Assembly (NCBI GenBank): GCA_002395525.1
Contig: DGXE01000031.1
Location: 37,138-101,137, forward strand
Direction: 5' to 3'
Source of the DNA: Ruminococcus sp. UBA4240
GTDB taxonomy: Bacteria > Bacillota > Clostridia > Oscillospirales > Ruminococcaceae
DNA: 64,000 nt
Shown here: piece by piece, positions 42,836 through 51,691 of the stretch
Position numbering within the stretch: the first letter of the stretch is position 1
Layout of the letters: the number at the start of each line of letters is the position of its first letter
The notes under the pieces: generated by a model
Told to the model about the DNA's origin: nothing
Database searches by the model: none
The model's input: the letters and a program-made list of their open reading frames with translations, nothing else
Made by a program: the position numbers and the translations under genes

Positions 42836-42864
42836 ATTTTAACCTATTGAAAAGTAATTGTCAA
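42836..42864 (-). promoter_or_regulatory. Sigma-A promoter of mscL
   Basis: On the - strand TTGACA, 17 bases, TAAAAT, 52 bases before the start codon. Confidence 0.75.
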
Positions 42865-42971
42865 CCGAAATAAGCCTAAAATTTTGCACAAAAGAAATCA
42901 ACAAATCCGTAAAATATTTATTGCTATTTACCAGTATTCCCGAGTCCCCTGCTACAAAGCCGCCGATCTGC

Positions 42972-43223
42972 TCACCACTTATATAAGGGGCAGTACATCC
43001 TTGCCCTTGCACAGCGCACGGCAACATAGCAGCCGCATTCACTGCAGGTGCCCTCGGAAAGCTTCTCACACCCACTGCAATGTGCAAGGCGGTCATTGTA
43101 CTCCTCATCACTGACACGCCTTTCCTCAGGGATAGCCTCAATGATACGGGCTATGTCCTCTGCCGTTGCCTGTACCGGCGGCATACAGTTGCGGCAGGGA
43201 ATCCTTGTCATTTGTTCATTCAT
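42972..43223 (-). CDS. Small Cys-rich protein (DUF6171-like)
   Basis: 83 residues with Cys pairs CRNC, CSGC, CSEC and GC near the C-terminus and the closing CPLYKW. The four-pair arrangement suggests zinc binding or a small iron-sulfur protein and resembles DUF6171. It starts three bases after the MBL hydrolase stop and is the last gene of the collinear run from 57.3 kb. Unknown function. Confidence 0.7.
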   Translation of the reverse strand: MNEQMTRIPCRNCMPPVQATAEDIARIIEAIPEERRVSDEEYNDRLAHCSGCEKLSEGTCSECGCYVAVRCARARMYCPLYKW

Positions 43224-43226
43224 TGT

Positions 43227-44027
43227 CTATTTGCCTTTTATCTCGATCCTGTCAAGTATCCCCTGAACACTGACACCGGGATGTGTCGCATACATCCTTG
43301 TCACATCTGCGACAAATCCGTTGTCTGCCCCTGTTCTGACGGAGATCTCCTCACAGGACAGCCCTCTGTCAAAAAGGGCGGTGATACGCTTGACCAATGT
43401 ATACAGGTCAGTATCTGGGGCGCAGGTTCCAAACAGCCCCGATGAGAGCTTTGCAGGCCTGGCATGGCCGTAGTATACAGTTTTAGGCTTCATGGAGAGA
43501 AGTCTGTCCCATGTATCCCCTATCCGGGTGCCCTTGTGCATCTCAAGCTCATAGAGAGGGTTCAGGTCTCCCACAAACAGAGCCCTTTCCTTGTCAAGCC
43601 ATAAAGAGATGCTGTCGTCACTGTGACCGGGGGTATGAAACACCTCACCCTTTATTCCCGCACTTTGCAGAAATTCCCTGCTTTGTGATATAGGCACCGC
43701 CTTCACCCTTGTATCGTCTATGGGGATAAAGGGGCTGTTTTTTTCCTTTTCAAAGATATGATCCGATGCATGGATATATTCTGTCTGCACATCAAATACC
43801 ACTATTTCAGCCCCGGTATCTGCGATCTCCCGGGCAATGCCCATATGATCCGGATGAAAATGGGATATCAGCAGATATTTTACGTCCTGCAGCTTCAGCT
43901 TTTTTTCACCCAGTGCCCTGCACAGAGCGGGGAAAGTCCCTGCCCAGCCTGTGTCAAAGAGGATATACCCTCTGTCCCCCCTGATGAGATAGGTGTTTGT
44001 GGATGAATAATTCAGAAGTGTTATCAT
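43227..44027 (-). CDS. MBL-fold metallo-hydrolase
   Basis: 266-residue hydrolase with the zinc motif SHFHPDHMG (His-x-His-x-Asp-His), a second His in HTPGHSDDSIS, and the bridging Asp in FVGDLNP; a late His in YYGHARP. The C-terminal ~70 residues are helical. Glyoxalase II-like family; substrate unknown. It follows the patatin gene by six bases. Confidence 0.87.
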   Translation of the reverse strand: MITLLNYSSTNTYLIRGDRGYILFDTGWAGTFPALCRALGEKKLKLQDVKYLLISHFHPDHMGIAREIADTGAEIVVFDVQTEYIHASDHIFEKEKNSPFIPIDDTRVKAVPISQSREFLQSAGIKGEVFHTPGHSDDSISLWLDKERALFVGDLNPLYELEMHKGTRIGDTWDRLLSMKPKTVYYGHARPAKLSSGLFGTCAPDTDLYTLVKRITALFDRGLSCEEISVRTGADNGFVADVTRMYATHPGVSVQGILDRIEIKGK

Positions 44028-44033
44028 TGTGTC

Positions 44034-44951
44034 TTACCCTATTCCAAGATATGCCTTTATACTGTCCATCTGTGAAAGAGTATCGTTGTAGCCCAGCCAG
44101 TAGCGCTCCCCCAGCACCTCGGTATCGCCTTCCATGCGGCTTACCTCCTCGGTGGATGATGGGTATATAGTATAGAGCCTTCCCTCATCGGTAAGCCTGT
44201 CTATCTCATCGCACTGATGATTGTACATTCCCGACGAAAGCCCAAGCCTTTTTGCAAACAGCGGGTATTTATGCCCATATATCTGCTCTGCCATCACAAG
44301 ATCCTTGACAGACTGCTTTCTTCTGAATGACCTGTGCCGTGTACGCACCACGATTATTTTCTCATAGCCCTGTTTCAGCGCCCATTTATATGCTATCTTG
44401 CAGGTACAGCCCCCGTCAAGGTAGTGCCTGCCGCCTATCTCTACTGATCTGCTCACATAGGGTATGGATGCGGATGCTGCCGCCGCCTTGAATATCTCCT
44501 CCTTGCAACTGTCCTTCTCAAAGTAGACAGTCTTTCCTGTTTCAAGGCAGGAGGCAACAGCCACATAGCGGTGATCCTTTCTGAAAAAGCGCTCATAGTT
44601 GAAGGGATACAGCTTGTCTGCAAATTCCCCGAACATAAAATCAAAGCCTATTATGCCGTTGTTATTTTTTAGTGCCGTTGTGCCTACATATCTGCTGTCA
44701 TTGCGGTATTCAAGGGTGGCAATCCCCGCTCTGCCTATCTGACCCGATGCGTAGTCCACACCGTTGAGTGCCCCTGCTGACACACCCACCACAGCGGACA
44801 TATTAATGCCGTTTTTCATCAGCGCATCTATGACACCGCCTGTGTATATACCTCTGAAAGCGCCGCCCTCAAGCACCAGGCATCCGTTGATGTAGCACTC
44901 GGGCGCATCTGCCCTCTCTATCCTGTCAAGTCCTGAATATACCCTGCTCAT
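44034..44951 (-). CDS. Patatin-like phospholipase
   Basis: 305-residue lipid acyl hydrolase. Oxyanion loop EGGAFRGIYTGGV, nucleophile elbow GVSAG, catalytic Asp in LDGGCTCKI. About the size of the YjjU-type bacterial patatins. No signal peptide, so cytoplasmic or peripheral. It shares one base with the upstream phosphatase gene. It may act on membrane lipids. Confidence 0.88.
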   Translation of the reverse strand: MSRVYSGLDRIERADAPECYINGCLVLEGGAFRGIYTGGVIDALMKNGINMSAVVGVSAGALNGVDYASGQIGRAGIATLEYRNDSRYVGTTALKNNNGIIGFDFMFGEFADKLYPFNYERFFRKDHRYVAVASCLETGKTVYFEKDSCKEEIFKAAAASASIPYVSRSVEIGGRHYLDGGCTCKIAYKWALKQGYEKIIVVRTRHRSFRRKQSVKDLVMAEQIYGHKYPLFAKRLGLSSGMYNHQCDEIDRLTDEGRLYTIYPSSTEEVSRMEGDTEVLGERYWLGYNDTLSQMDSIKAYLGIG

Positions 44952-45607
44952 TATGCCTCGTCCCTTACTGCTGTAACTCCCGCACTGACCCTTACCCCTG
45001 CCGGGATATGCGATGTATCGTTTCTCATGACAAGCCGGGGTCTGCCGTCTTCGTATTCAACAAGCGTGACCCCTGTATTGTCTGAACGGAAGGTATTGTC
45101 AAAGTGCTCCATATCATTGTGGCTGGCATAGTTAAGATATGCCTTTAGCATCATGCCATGAGACACGATGGCAATAGTCTTCCCCTCATTTTCACCGGCT
45201 ATGCGCCCTACCACAGCAGCTATCCTGTCATATGCCTCCGCCATACTTTCTCCGTGGGGTGCACGGAAGTGCTTCATGTCGTTCTGCCACAGCTCAAACG
45301 CCTTTTCATCTATTGAGGACAGCTTTTCAAGGGGCTGGTTCTCCCAGTCGCCGAAATTCATTTCGATAAGACCTTCGTCCTTTATAATGTCAAGGGAATG
45401 ATATTTGTTGACAGCCTCTGCGGTCAGCACTGCCCTGTCAAGGGGGCTGGAATAGATCCTGTCAAGGTGTATATCCTTGAACCTCTCTGCCAGATAACCT
45501 TTTTGTATCTCCCCCACATCTGAGAGCTGCGTATTTGTGCGTCCCTGTATGAAATGCCCTATATTCCCTGCGGCCTCGGCGTGACGTATAAGATAGACCT
45601 TTACCAT
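44951..45607 (-). CDS. Histidine phosphatase family protein
   Basis: 218-residue phosphoglycerate-mutase-like phosphatase with the LIRHAEAAGN phosphohistidine motif, SSPLDRAVLTAEAV, the acid in GDWENQ and the second His in VSHGMMLKAYL. Often acts on small phospho-compounds; substrate not predictable. It overlaps pyrD by seven bases (start ahead of the pyrD stop). Confidence 0.9.
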   Translation of the reverse strand: MVKVYLIRHAEAAGNIGHFIQGRTNTQLSDVGEIQKGYLAERFKDIHLDRIYSSPLDRAVLTAEAVNKYHSLDIIKDEGLIEMNFGDWENQPLEKLSSIDEKAFELWQNDMKHFRAPHGESMAEAYDRIAAVVGRIAGENEGKTIAIVSHGMMLKAYLNYASHNDMEHFDNTFRSDNTGVTLVEYEDGRPRLVMRNDTSHIPAGVRVSAGVTAVRDEA

Positions 45608-46512
45608 GGGCGCACCGTCCCTGATATTTCACTGATATTTATATCATTTGCCTGACAGTACTCCGAAAGGCCGTCTATTATCTTAACGGGTGCCATAGGG
45701 TCGGCAAATATGGCTGCGCCTACCTGTACTATTCTGGCTCCTGCCATCATCATCTCAACTGCATCCTCCCAGGTGGAAATACCGCCCATGCCGCATACAG
45801 GTATCTTTACCGCATTTGCAACCTGCCATACCATGCGCACAGCCACCGGGAACACAGCAGGGCCTGAAAGCCCGCCTGTGTTGTTGTGCAGTACAGGGCG
45901 GCGTGTTCTGATATCTATCCTCATGCCTAAGAGGGTATTGATAAGTGATACCGCATCGGCACCCTCAGACTCGCAGGCACGGGCGATCTCAGCAATATCC
46001 GTAACATTCGGAGACAGCTTCATCATTACAGGCTTCTTTGTAGCAGAGCGAACTATTTTTGTTATCTCAGCCGCACCCTGGCATGAAACGCCGAATGCCG
46101 CTCCTCCTGCCTTTACATTGGGGCAGGAGATGTTGACCTCTATCATATCCACATCGGTGCTGTCAAGCTTTCTTGCTATCTCTTCGTATTCATCGGCAGT
46201 AGAGCCTGCAATATTGGCAATGACCGCAAGCTCCTTTGTTTTAAGATAGGGCAGCTCCTCTGCTATAAAGTGGTCTATCCCGGGATTTTGCAGCCCCACG
46301 GAATTAAGGCAGCCCGACGGCGTTTCCGCAATTCTCGGAGGAAGATTTCCTGTGCGCTTGGTACCTGTGGTACCCTTTACGGATATGCCGCCCAAGGTGG
46401 AAAGGGGGTAGAATTCCTCAAATTCACGTCCGTATCCGAAGGTGCCCGATGCGGGTATCACAGGGTTTTTGAATCTCACTCCGCAGAAGTCTACTGCAAG
46501 TCTGTCAGTCAT
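45601..46512 (-). CDS. pyrD: Dihydroorotate dehydrogenase, class 1B catalytic subunit
   Basis: 303-residue FMN enzyme oxidising dihydroorotate to orotate. Landmarks: PVIPASGTFGYG, GISVKGTT, SVGLQNPG, catalytic Cys in VNISCPNVK, and CGMGGISTWEDAVE with the phosphate loop MMMAGARIVQVG. Class 1B needs PyrK to pass electrons to NAD, and pyrK is directly upstream, overlapping by eight bases. Cytoplasmic. Confidence 0.96.
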   Translation of the reverse strand: MTDRLAVDFCGVRFKNPVIPASGTFGYGREFEEFYPLSTLGGISVKGTTGTKRTGNLPPRIAETPSGCLNSVGLQNPGIDHFIAEELPYLKTKELAVIANIAGSTADEYEEIARKLDSTDVDMIEVNISCPNVKAGGAAFGVSCQGAAEITKIVRSATKKPVMMKLSPNVTDIAEIARACESEGADAVSLINTLLGMRIDIRTRRPVLHNNTGGLSGPAVFPVAVRMVWQVANAVKIPVCGMGGISTWEDAVEMMMAGARIVQVGAAIFADPMAPVKIIDGLSEYCQANDINISEISGTVRPW

Positions 46513-47284
46513 TGAAGATCACCTCATTTGCATTGAATACAGGGCCGTCCTTGCATACGTGGAGGTACTCCTCGCTGCCGTTCCTGCTTATGCGGCAGGC
46601 ACATACAAGACAGCCGCCCACACCGCAGCCCATACGCTCCTCAAGTGATATCTCACAGGGAATACCGTGAAGCTTTGCCGCCTTTGCTATGCGCTCGAGC
46701 ATCACCATAGGGCCGCAGGCATATATAATGTCGCACTCCCCTGCATCAAGCCTTTCTGCCAGAGCATCGGTGACAAAGCCCTTCCGCCCTGCGCTGCCGT
46801 CATCGGTGCAGAGTATTACATCAGCACCGTTCTTGGCAAAGTCAGACTGCAATATGACTGCACTTTCATTCCTGAAGCCGCTTATGACAGTCGCATTTTT
46901 CCCGTAATGCAGAGCAAGGGGCACCAAAGGGGGATTTCCTATGCCGCCGCCGACTATGACAGCCTTTTTATCGGGAGAAAGCATAGTGAAATGCCCTCCC
47001 CCAAGGGGACCTGTAATATCCATCATATCCCCGGTATTCAGCTTTGAAAGCGCCAGAGTGCCCTTGCCCCTTACCTCAAAGACTATGCGCAAGGTGCCGT
47101 TCCTTCTGTCTATGCCGCATATGGAAATAGGGCGGCGCAGGAAAAAGCCCTCCGCCTTTACGTTTATAAACTGCCCGCACACCGCCGTTTCTGCTATTTC
47201 GGGACAGTATATGCAAAAGTCAAATATGCCCTTTGCAAGCTGTGTTTTTTGTATGAGTTTATAGGTGTTGACCGTGTATTTCAT
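46505..47284 (-). CDS. pyrK: Dihydroorotate dehydrogenase electron-transfer subunit
   Basis: 259-residue subunit with an FAD-binding barrel (LRRPISICGIDRR), an NAD site (VIVGGGIGNPPLVPLA) and a C-terminal 2Fe-2S cluster (ERMGCGVGGCLVCACRI). Electrons go from PyrD FMN through this subunit to NAD. One base separates it from the pyrC-pyrF gene. Confidence 0.95.
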   Translation of the reverse strand: MKYTVNTYKLIQKTQLAKGIFDFCIYCPEIAETAVCGQFINVKAEGFFLRRPISICGIDRRNGTLRIVFEVRGKGTLALSKLNTGDMMDITGPLGGGHFTMLSPDKKAVIVGGGIGNPPLVPLALHYGKNATVISGFRNESAVILQSDFAKNGADVILCTDDGSAGRKGFVTDALAERLDAGECDIIYACGPMVMLERIAKAAKLHGIPCEISLEERMGCGVGGCLVCACRISRNGSEEYLHVCKDGPVFNANEVIFND

Positions 47285-47285
47285 T

Positions 47286-49502
47286 TTACTTCTCCATTCC
47301 GGGGAATCTTATCTGGGGAATATGGGAGGTGATGTCCTCCCTCATCCTTATGGCTTCACGCCTTGCTGCCTCGGCAAATTCATGCTCGTCGCAGCCCTCC
47401 TTCTTATAGGCGCACATTATGGCACGGGATGAGTTGATGACAGCTCCCAGTCCGTTTTCGTCAAAGCCGTTTGCAACGCCCTCGGCACCTCCGCCCTGTG
47501 CTCCGTATCCGGGTACAAGGAAGAAAGTATGGGGGAGCTTTGTACGCATCTCCCTGAGCATTTCAGGGTATGTGGCACCTATCACCGCACCTACGTTTGA
47601 ATATCCGTATTTGCCTATGTTGTCACTGCCCCATTTTTCGCACATATCACCCATAGTCTCATACACAGTCTTGCCGTCACACAGCCGTCTGTCCTGAAGC
47701 TCTCCGGAGGAGGGGTTGGAGGTCTTTACAAGGGTGAATATCATCTTGTCATCTGCAAGGGCGGGGGCAATGCCGTCAGAGCCTAAGTATCCGTTTACCG
47801 TGAGGGCATCCGCATCAAAGGCGGAGACCTTCTCCCCGAATACGTCCGTCACGCCAAGATATGCTGTGGCATATGCCTGCATGGTGGTGCCTATGTCGTT
47901 TCGTTTGCCGTCAAGGATAATGAACATCCCCTTGCTTTTTGCATAGGCAATGGTCTTTTCAAGCGCCTTTACCCCGTAGTGACCGTACATCTCATAGTAA
48001 GCAGCCTGGGGCTTTACAGCGGGCACAATGTCACAAAGAGCATCTATAAGCTCCCTGTTGAAGTGCCATATTGCATAGGCGGCGGCTTTAAGGGTCTTAC
48101 CGTGTTTTTCCACTGCCTCATGCTTGATATACTCGGGGATAAAGTCAAGCTTGGGATCAAGGCCTGCCACAGTGGGATTGCCCATCTTTACTATCCTTGA
48201 AATAAGTTCATCTGCGGCATTTGCGGCTGAATCAAGGTCATCATCCCTGTATATTATCCTGTCGCCTGATACGGTCATAAGTATCTTTCCCTTCATAAGG
48301 CGTCCCTTGAAAAGACTGTTTTTGGATTTGGATCTGAATTTGGAAGGATCCACATACCATTCCCTGTTAAGATCTGCAATGGCGATCCTTGCGGGGAACC
48401 CGGGCTTTATGGCAACAGGCGGCAGCTTTGCTATCCTGCGTGGATTGGAAGACATAAGGGCTACTATCCTCTGCAGGGGCAGAAGTCCCGTATGATAGAA
48501 GGCGGTAAGGGTAGCGGCAAATGAGGTCTCAAGACCGATAACACCGTTGGGCGCCTTTTCAAATATGCTCTTTTCCTCCTCGGAATGAGGGGCATGGTCT
48601 GTGATGATGCAGTCAATAGTGCCGTCAACAACGCCCTCTATTATTGCGAGCCTGTCGGATTCGTCACGAAGCGGCGGATTCATGCGGAAGTTCGCATCCC
48701 TTGACATAAGCAGTGTATCATTGCAGCAGAAATAATGGGGGGCAGTTTCACAGGTGACCTTGACTCCCCTTCTCTTGGCATCCTTTACTGCCGCAAGGCT
48801 CCCCTTTGTGGAAAGGTGGCAGATGTGTACCCTTGCGTTTGCCGCATCTGCAAGGGCTATCTCCCTTGATACGATGCTGTCCTCCGATGCCCTGTCTATT
48901 CCCTTGACACCCAACTCCTCAGACACCTTGCCCTTGTTCATGATGCCGCCGTTCACAATGTCAAGATCCTCGCAGTGGGAGCATACCAGCAGACCGTTGT
49001 CACGGGCTGTTTCCAGAGCTTTCAGCATAACCTCCGCATTGCCTACGGGATGGCCGTCATCGGATACCATAGTGACCCCATGGGAGGCATATGCCTTATA
49101 ATCAGCTATCTCTTTCCCTTCAAGGTTTATGGTCGTAGCACCCACAGGGTATACATCCACACCTGTATCCTTGGCCTTATCGCGCTGGTATTCAATGGTC
49201 TTGGGATCATCGCAGACAGGTGATGTGTTGGGCATGGTGCATACGGCTGTAAAGCCGCCTGCTGCCGCAGATGCACAGCCTGTTATGATATCCTCCTTGT
49301 AGGTATATCCGGGATCCCTGAAATGCACATGGATATCGCAGAGACCGGGCATTGCCGTAAGCCCTGTGCAGTCTATCACCTCATCTGCATCACAGTCTAT
49401 ATTCTCCCCTACTTCCTTTATTGTGCCGTCTTCAATAAGGATATCCCCGTGAGTAAGGCTTTTTTCATCACAGATGTCAAGATTTTTGTAAAGAGTGGTC
49501 AT
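47286..49502 (-). CDS. pyrC: Dihydroorotase-orotidine-5'-phosphate decarboxylase fusion (PyrC-PyrF)
   Basis: 738-residue two-enzyme fusion of pyrimidine synthesis. Residues ~1-421 are dihydroorotase: zinc ligands H58 and H60 in CDIHVHFRDPG, carboxy-Lys region further on, and the catalytic Asp302 in ITDHAPHS. Residues ~440-738 are type 2 OMP decarboxylase: VAGLDPKLDFI, VKPQAAYYE, and the active-site LDGKRNDIGTT. The frame is continuous through the linker, near base 48225. It makes the third and last steps of UMP synthesis in one protein, but PyrD/K and PyrE steps lie between, so direct channeling is not expected. pyrK/D follow. Confidence 0.93.
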   Translation of the reverse strand: MTTLYKNLDICDEKSLTHGDILIEDGTIKEVGENIDCDADEVIDCTGLTAMPGLCDIHVHFRDPGYTYKEDIITGCASAAAGGFTAVCTMPNTSPVCDDPKTIEYQRDKAKDTGVDVYPVGATTINLEGKEIADYKAYASHGVTMVSDDGHPVGNAEVMLKALETARDNGLLVCSHCEDLDIVNGGIMNKGKVSEELGVKGIDRASEDSIVSREIALADAANARVHICHLSTKGSLAAVKDAKRRGVKVTCETAPHYFCCNDTLLMSRDANFRMNPPLRDESDRLAIIEGVVDGTIDCIITDHAPHSEEEKSIFEKAPNGVIGLETSFAATLTAFYHTGLLPLQRIVALMSSNPRRIAKLPPVAIKPGFPARIAIADLNREWYVDPSKFRSKSKNSLFKGRLMKGKILMTVSGDRIIYRDDDLDSAANAADELISRIVKMGNPTVAGLDPKLDFIPEYIKHEAVEKHGKTLKAAAYAIWHFNRELIDALCDIVPAVKPQAAYYEMYGHYGVKALEKTIAYAKSKGMFIILDGKRNDIGTTMQAYATAYLGVTDVFGEKVSAFDADALTVNGYLGSDGIAPALADDKMIFTLVKTSNPSSGELQDRRLCDGKTVYETMGDMCEKWGSDNIGKYGYSNVGAVIGATYPEMLREMRTKLPHTFFLVPGYGAQGGGAEGVANGFDENGLGAVINSSRAIMCAYKKEGCDEHEFAEAARREAIRMREDITSHIPQIRFPGMEK

Positions 49503-49529
49503 GTTTATCCCCCTTAATGCGTTGGTTTT

Positions 49530-50288
49530 TCATTGCTTTGCGGAAACTGAATAATAGAAGTCAAGTGCAGGGAAATCCCTTTCCAGCCTGTATCTAACAT
49601 ATCTTTCACTTATGCGTGAAAGAGTGCTCATAGTGGAATGAGGAGTATTGAAGCAGAAGAGCTTTTCCTGGGAGGAAAGGCACACATACCGCATAGCTTC
49701 AAGCATTCCTGCGGTTATCTCAACAGTGTCTCCGCTTCCGGAAAGTCCTCTTTCAAGAAAATGCTCCCTGCACAGAAAAATGCCGTCTGGTATATCAAAG
49801 TACATTGTGCTCTCTGTCTTGTAGCAGTCGGCACAGCCTAAGAGCCCGGGTATCATGCCAAGTTCGGTACACAGCCTCATCTCGAAGATGAACTTGATAA
49901 ATTCAGCTCCCGCTGATCGCTCCGACAGCATATACAGACAGTTGGCAAGAAGCCTGTATATATCCCGTGCTGTCTGGTTTTCCGTAACAGTAAAGCTGAT
50001 AAGCTGGGCAAAATAGGATGCAAGTGACAAAAGCTGCACATCTTCCCTTATATGGTAGAACAGCATTTTCGGACGGGACGAATCAAGGTAGTACCGCCCG
50101 CCCCTGTCGTTAAGGCACATGGTTGAGCAGGCAAAAAGCTGCACTGCTGCTGAATTGGAGGCACCCTGCTTTTTCTGCCCCCGTGCACTCACATCTATCA
50201 GCCCCAGATCCGGGGAAAGCACCTTCAGATACCAGCCGTTATCCCCTTGATCGTGTTTCCCGATAACGACACCATCGGTGGTTATCAT
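49530..50288 (-). CDS. recO: DNA repair protein RecO
   Basis: 252-residue recombination mediator. N-terminal OB fold with DGVVIGKHDQGDNGWYLKVL, then helical C-terminal domain and the four-Cys/His zinc finger in CADCYKTE with CREH. One base separates it from era, the usual Firmicutes order (ybeY-era-recO). Confidence 0.92.
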   Translation of the reverse strand: MITTDGVVIGKHDQGDNGWYLKVLSPDLGLIDVSARGQKKQGASNSAAVQLFACSTMCLNDRGGRYYLDSSRPKMLFYHIREDVQLLSLASYFAQLISFTVTENQTARDIYRLLANCLYMLSERSAGAEFIKFIFEMRLCTELGMIPGLLGCADCYKTESTMYFDIPDGIFLCREHFLERGLSGSGDTVEITAGMLEAMRYVCLSSQEKLFCFNTPHSTMSTLSRISERYVRYRLERDFPALDFYYSVSAKQ

Positions 50289-50289
50289 G

Positions 50290-51192
50290 TCATTCCTCCG
50301 TCAGGCCGAAGCTTCTGATAAGCCCTTCCTTGTTGCGCCAGTCCTCCTTGACCCTCACATACAGGGAAAGATTTACCTTTATGCGGAAAAAGCCCTCCAG
50401 GTCTTCACGGGCAAGAGTGCCTATCCTGCGGAGCATACTGCCGCCCTTGCCGATGACCATGCCCTTGTGGGACTGCTGTTCACAGTAGATGGTGGCATCG
50501 ATATTGAGTATGTCCTCACCGGCCTTTGTCTCGCCCTCTTTGAGGCTGTCTATGCCCACTGCTATGCCGTGGGGTATCTCCTCCCGCATGAGCAGCATGA
50601 CCTTCTCACGTATCATCTCTGCCATAAGGATCTCCTCGGGCTGATCCGTGAGCTTGTCATCAGGGAAAAAGTGAGGGCCCTGCTTGGCGTACTTTCTTAT
50701 CTCCGACTTCAGTATGTCTATGCCGTCATTTTCCTTTGCAGAAAGAGGTATGACCGCATCAAAATCTGCAAGAGAGGAATACTCCGCAATAACAGGCATA
50801 AGATCCTGCTTGGAGCTCAGAAGATCTGTCTTGTTGAGCGCAAGGATAAGAGGGATCCCCTTGCCCGATACTGCTTCCAGTGCAGCCTTTATACCCTCTC
50901 CCGCAGCCTTTGTGCAGTCCGCTGTGAATACGATCACATCAGTGTCGGCAATGGCGCCTGCAACAGCGTTGTTCATATGTACGCCCAGCTTGTTGTGAGG
51001 CTTGTGCAGACCAGGTGTGTCGATAAAGACATACTGGAGCTCCCCCTCAGTCAGCACGCCTGTGATACGGGTGCGTGTAGTCTGGGGCTTTTCCGTCACC
51101 ATGGCTATCTTTTCACCAACAAGGCAGTTGAGGATAGAGGACTTGCCCGCATTGGGTCGCCCTGCTATGGCGGCAAACACGTATTCAGTCAT
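50290..51192 (-). CDS. era: GTPase Era
   Basis: 300-residue ribosome-assembly GTPase acting on 16S rRNA. GTPase motifs G1 GRPNAGKSS, G3 DTPGLH, G4 NKTD, G5 SAKEND; a C-terminal KH domain with KGMVIGKGGSMLRRIG. Start ATG 51192 overlaps the end of ybeY by eight bases. A longer frame to 51246 is not supported. Confidence 0.96.
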   Translation of the reverse strand: MTEYVFAAIAGRPNAGKSSILNCLVGEKIAMVTEKPQTTRTRITGVLTEGELQYVFIDTPGLHKPHNKLGVHMNNAVAGAIADTDVIVFTADCTKAAGEGIKAALEAVSGKGIPLILALNKTDLLSSKQDLMPVIAEYSSLADFDAVIPLSAKENDGIDILKSEIRKYAKQGPHFFPDDKLTDQPEEILMAEMIREKVMLLMREEIPHGIAVGIDSLKEGETKAGEDILNIDATIYCEQQSHKGMVIGKGGSMLRRIGTLAREDLEGFFRIKVNLSLYVRVKEDWRNKEGLIRSFGLTEE

Positions 51193-51673
51193 TGCTCGTT
51201 TCCCTTCTGAGCCCCACCGCAATAAGAGATCTCTCTTCCTTCTCACGCATTATTTTTGCGTCGTCCTCCTCCATGTGATCGTAGCCCAGCAGATGCAGCA
51301 TGGAATGAACTGTGAGGAAGCCTATCTCCCTTTCAAGGCAGTGTCCGTATTCCTCAGCCTGTCTGCAGGCTGTATCTACCGAGATAACTATGTCTCCCAG
51401 TATCAGGCAGCCGTTTTCCGGATTGCGGTCATAGTCGCCGTTTTCACCCATGGGGAAGCTGAGTACATCTGTGGACTTGTCCATTCTGCGGTAAAGACGG
51501 TTCATCTCCCTTATTTTCTCATCGTCAACGAAGGTGACATCCACCTGCGCATCATCAGGGAATTTCTCGTCCGTCAGCACCTGGGCACAGCACTCCTTGA
51601 CTATAGTCCTTATGGTGCCGTCTATATACTCTGACTTCTGTGAATTGTGGATACTTACCTTTAATTTATGCAT
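51185..51673 (-). CDS. ybeY: Endoribonuclease YbeY
   Basis: 162-residue zinc endoribonuclease of 16S rRNA processing. Signature HSMLHLLGYDHMEEDD with three His zinc ligands; upstream LILGDIVIS. RBS GAGGCAG before ATG 51673. Overlaps era. Confidence 0.95.
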   Translation of the reverse strand: MHKLKVSIHNSQKSEYIDGTIRTIVKECCAQVLTDEKFPDDAQVDVTFVDDEKIREMNRLYRRMDKSTDVLSFPMGENGDYDRNPENGCLILGDIVISVDTACRQAEEYGHCLEREIGFLTVHSMLHLLGYDHMEEDDAKIMREKEERSLIAVGLRRETSND

Positions 51674-51691
51674 AACGCTGCCTCCTGTTCA

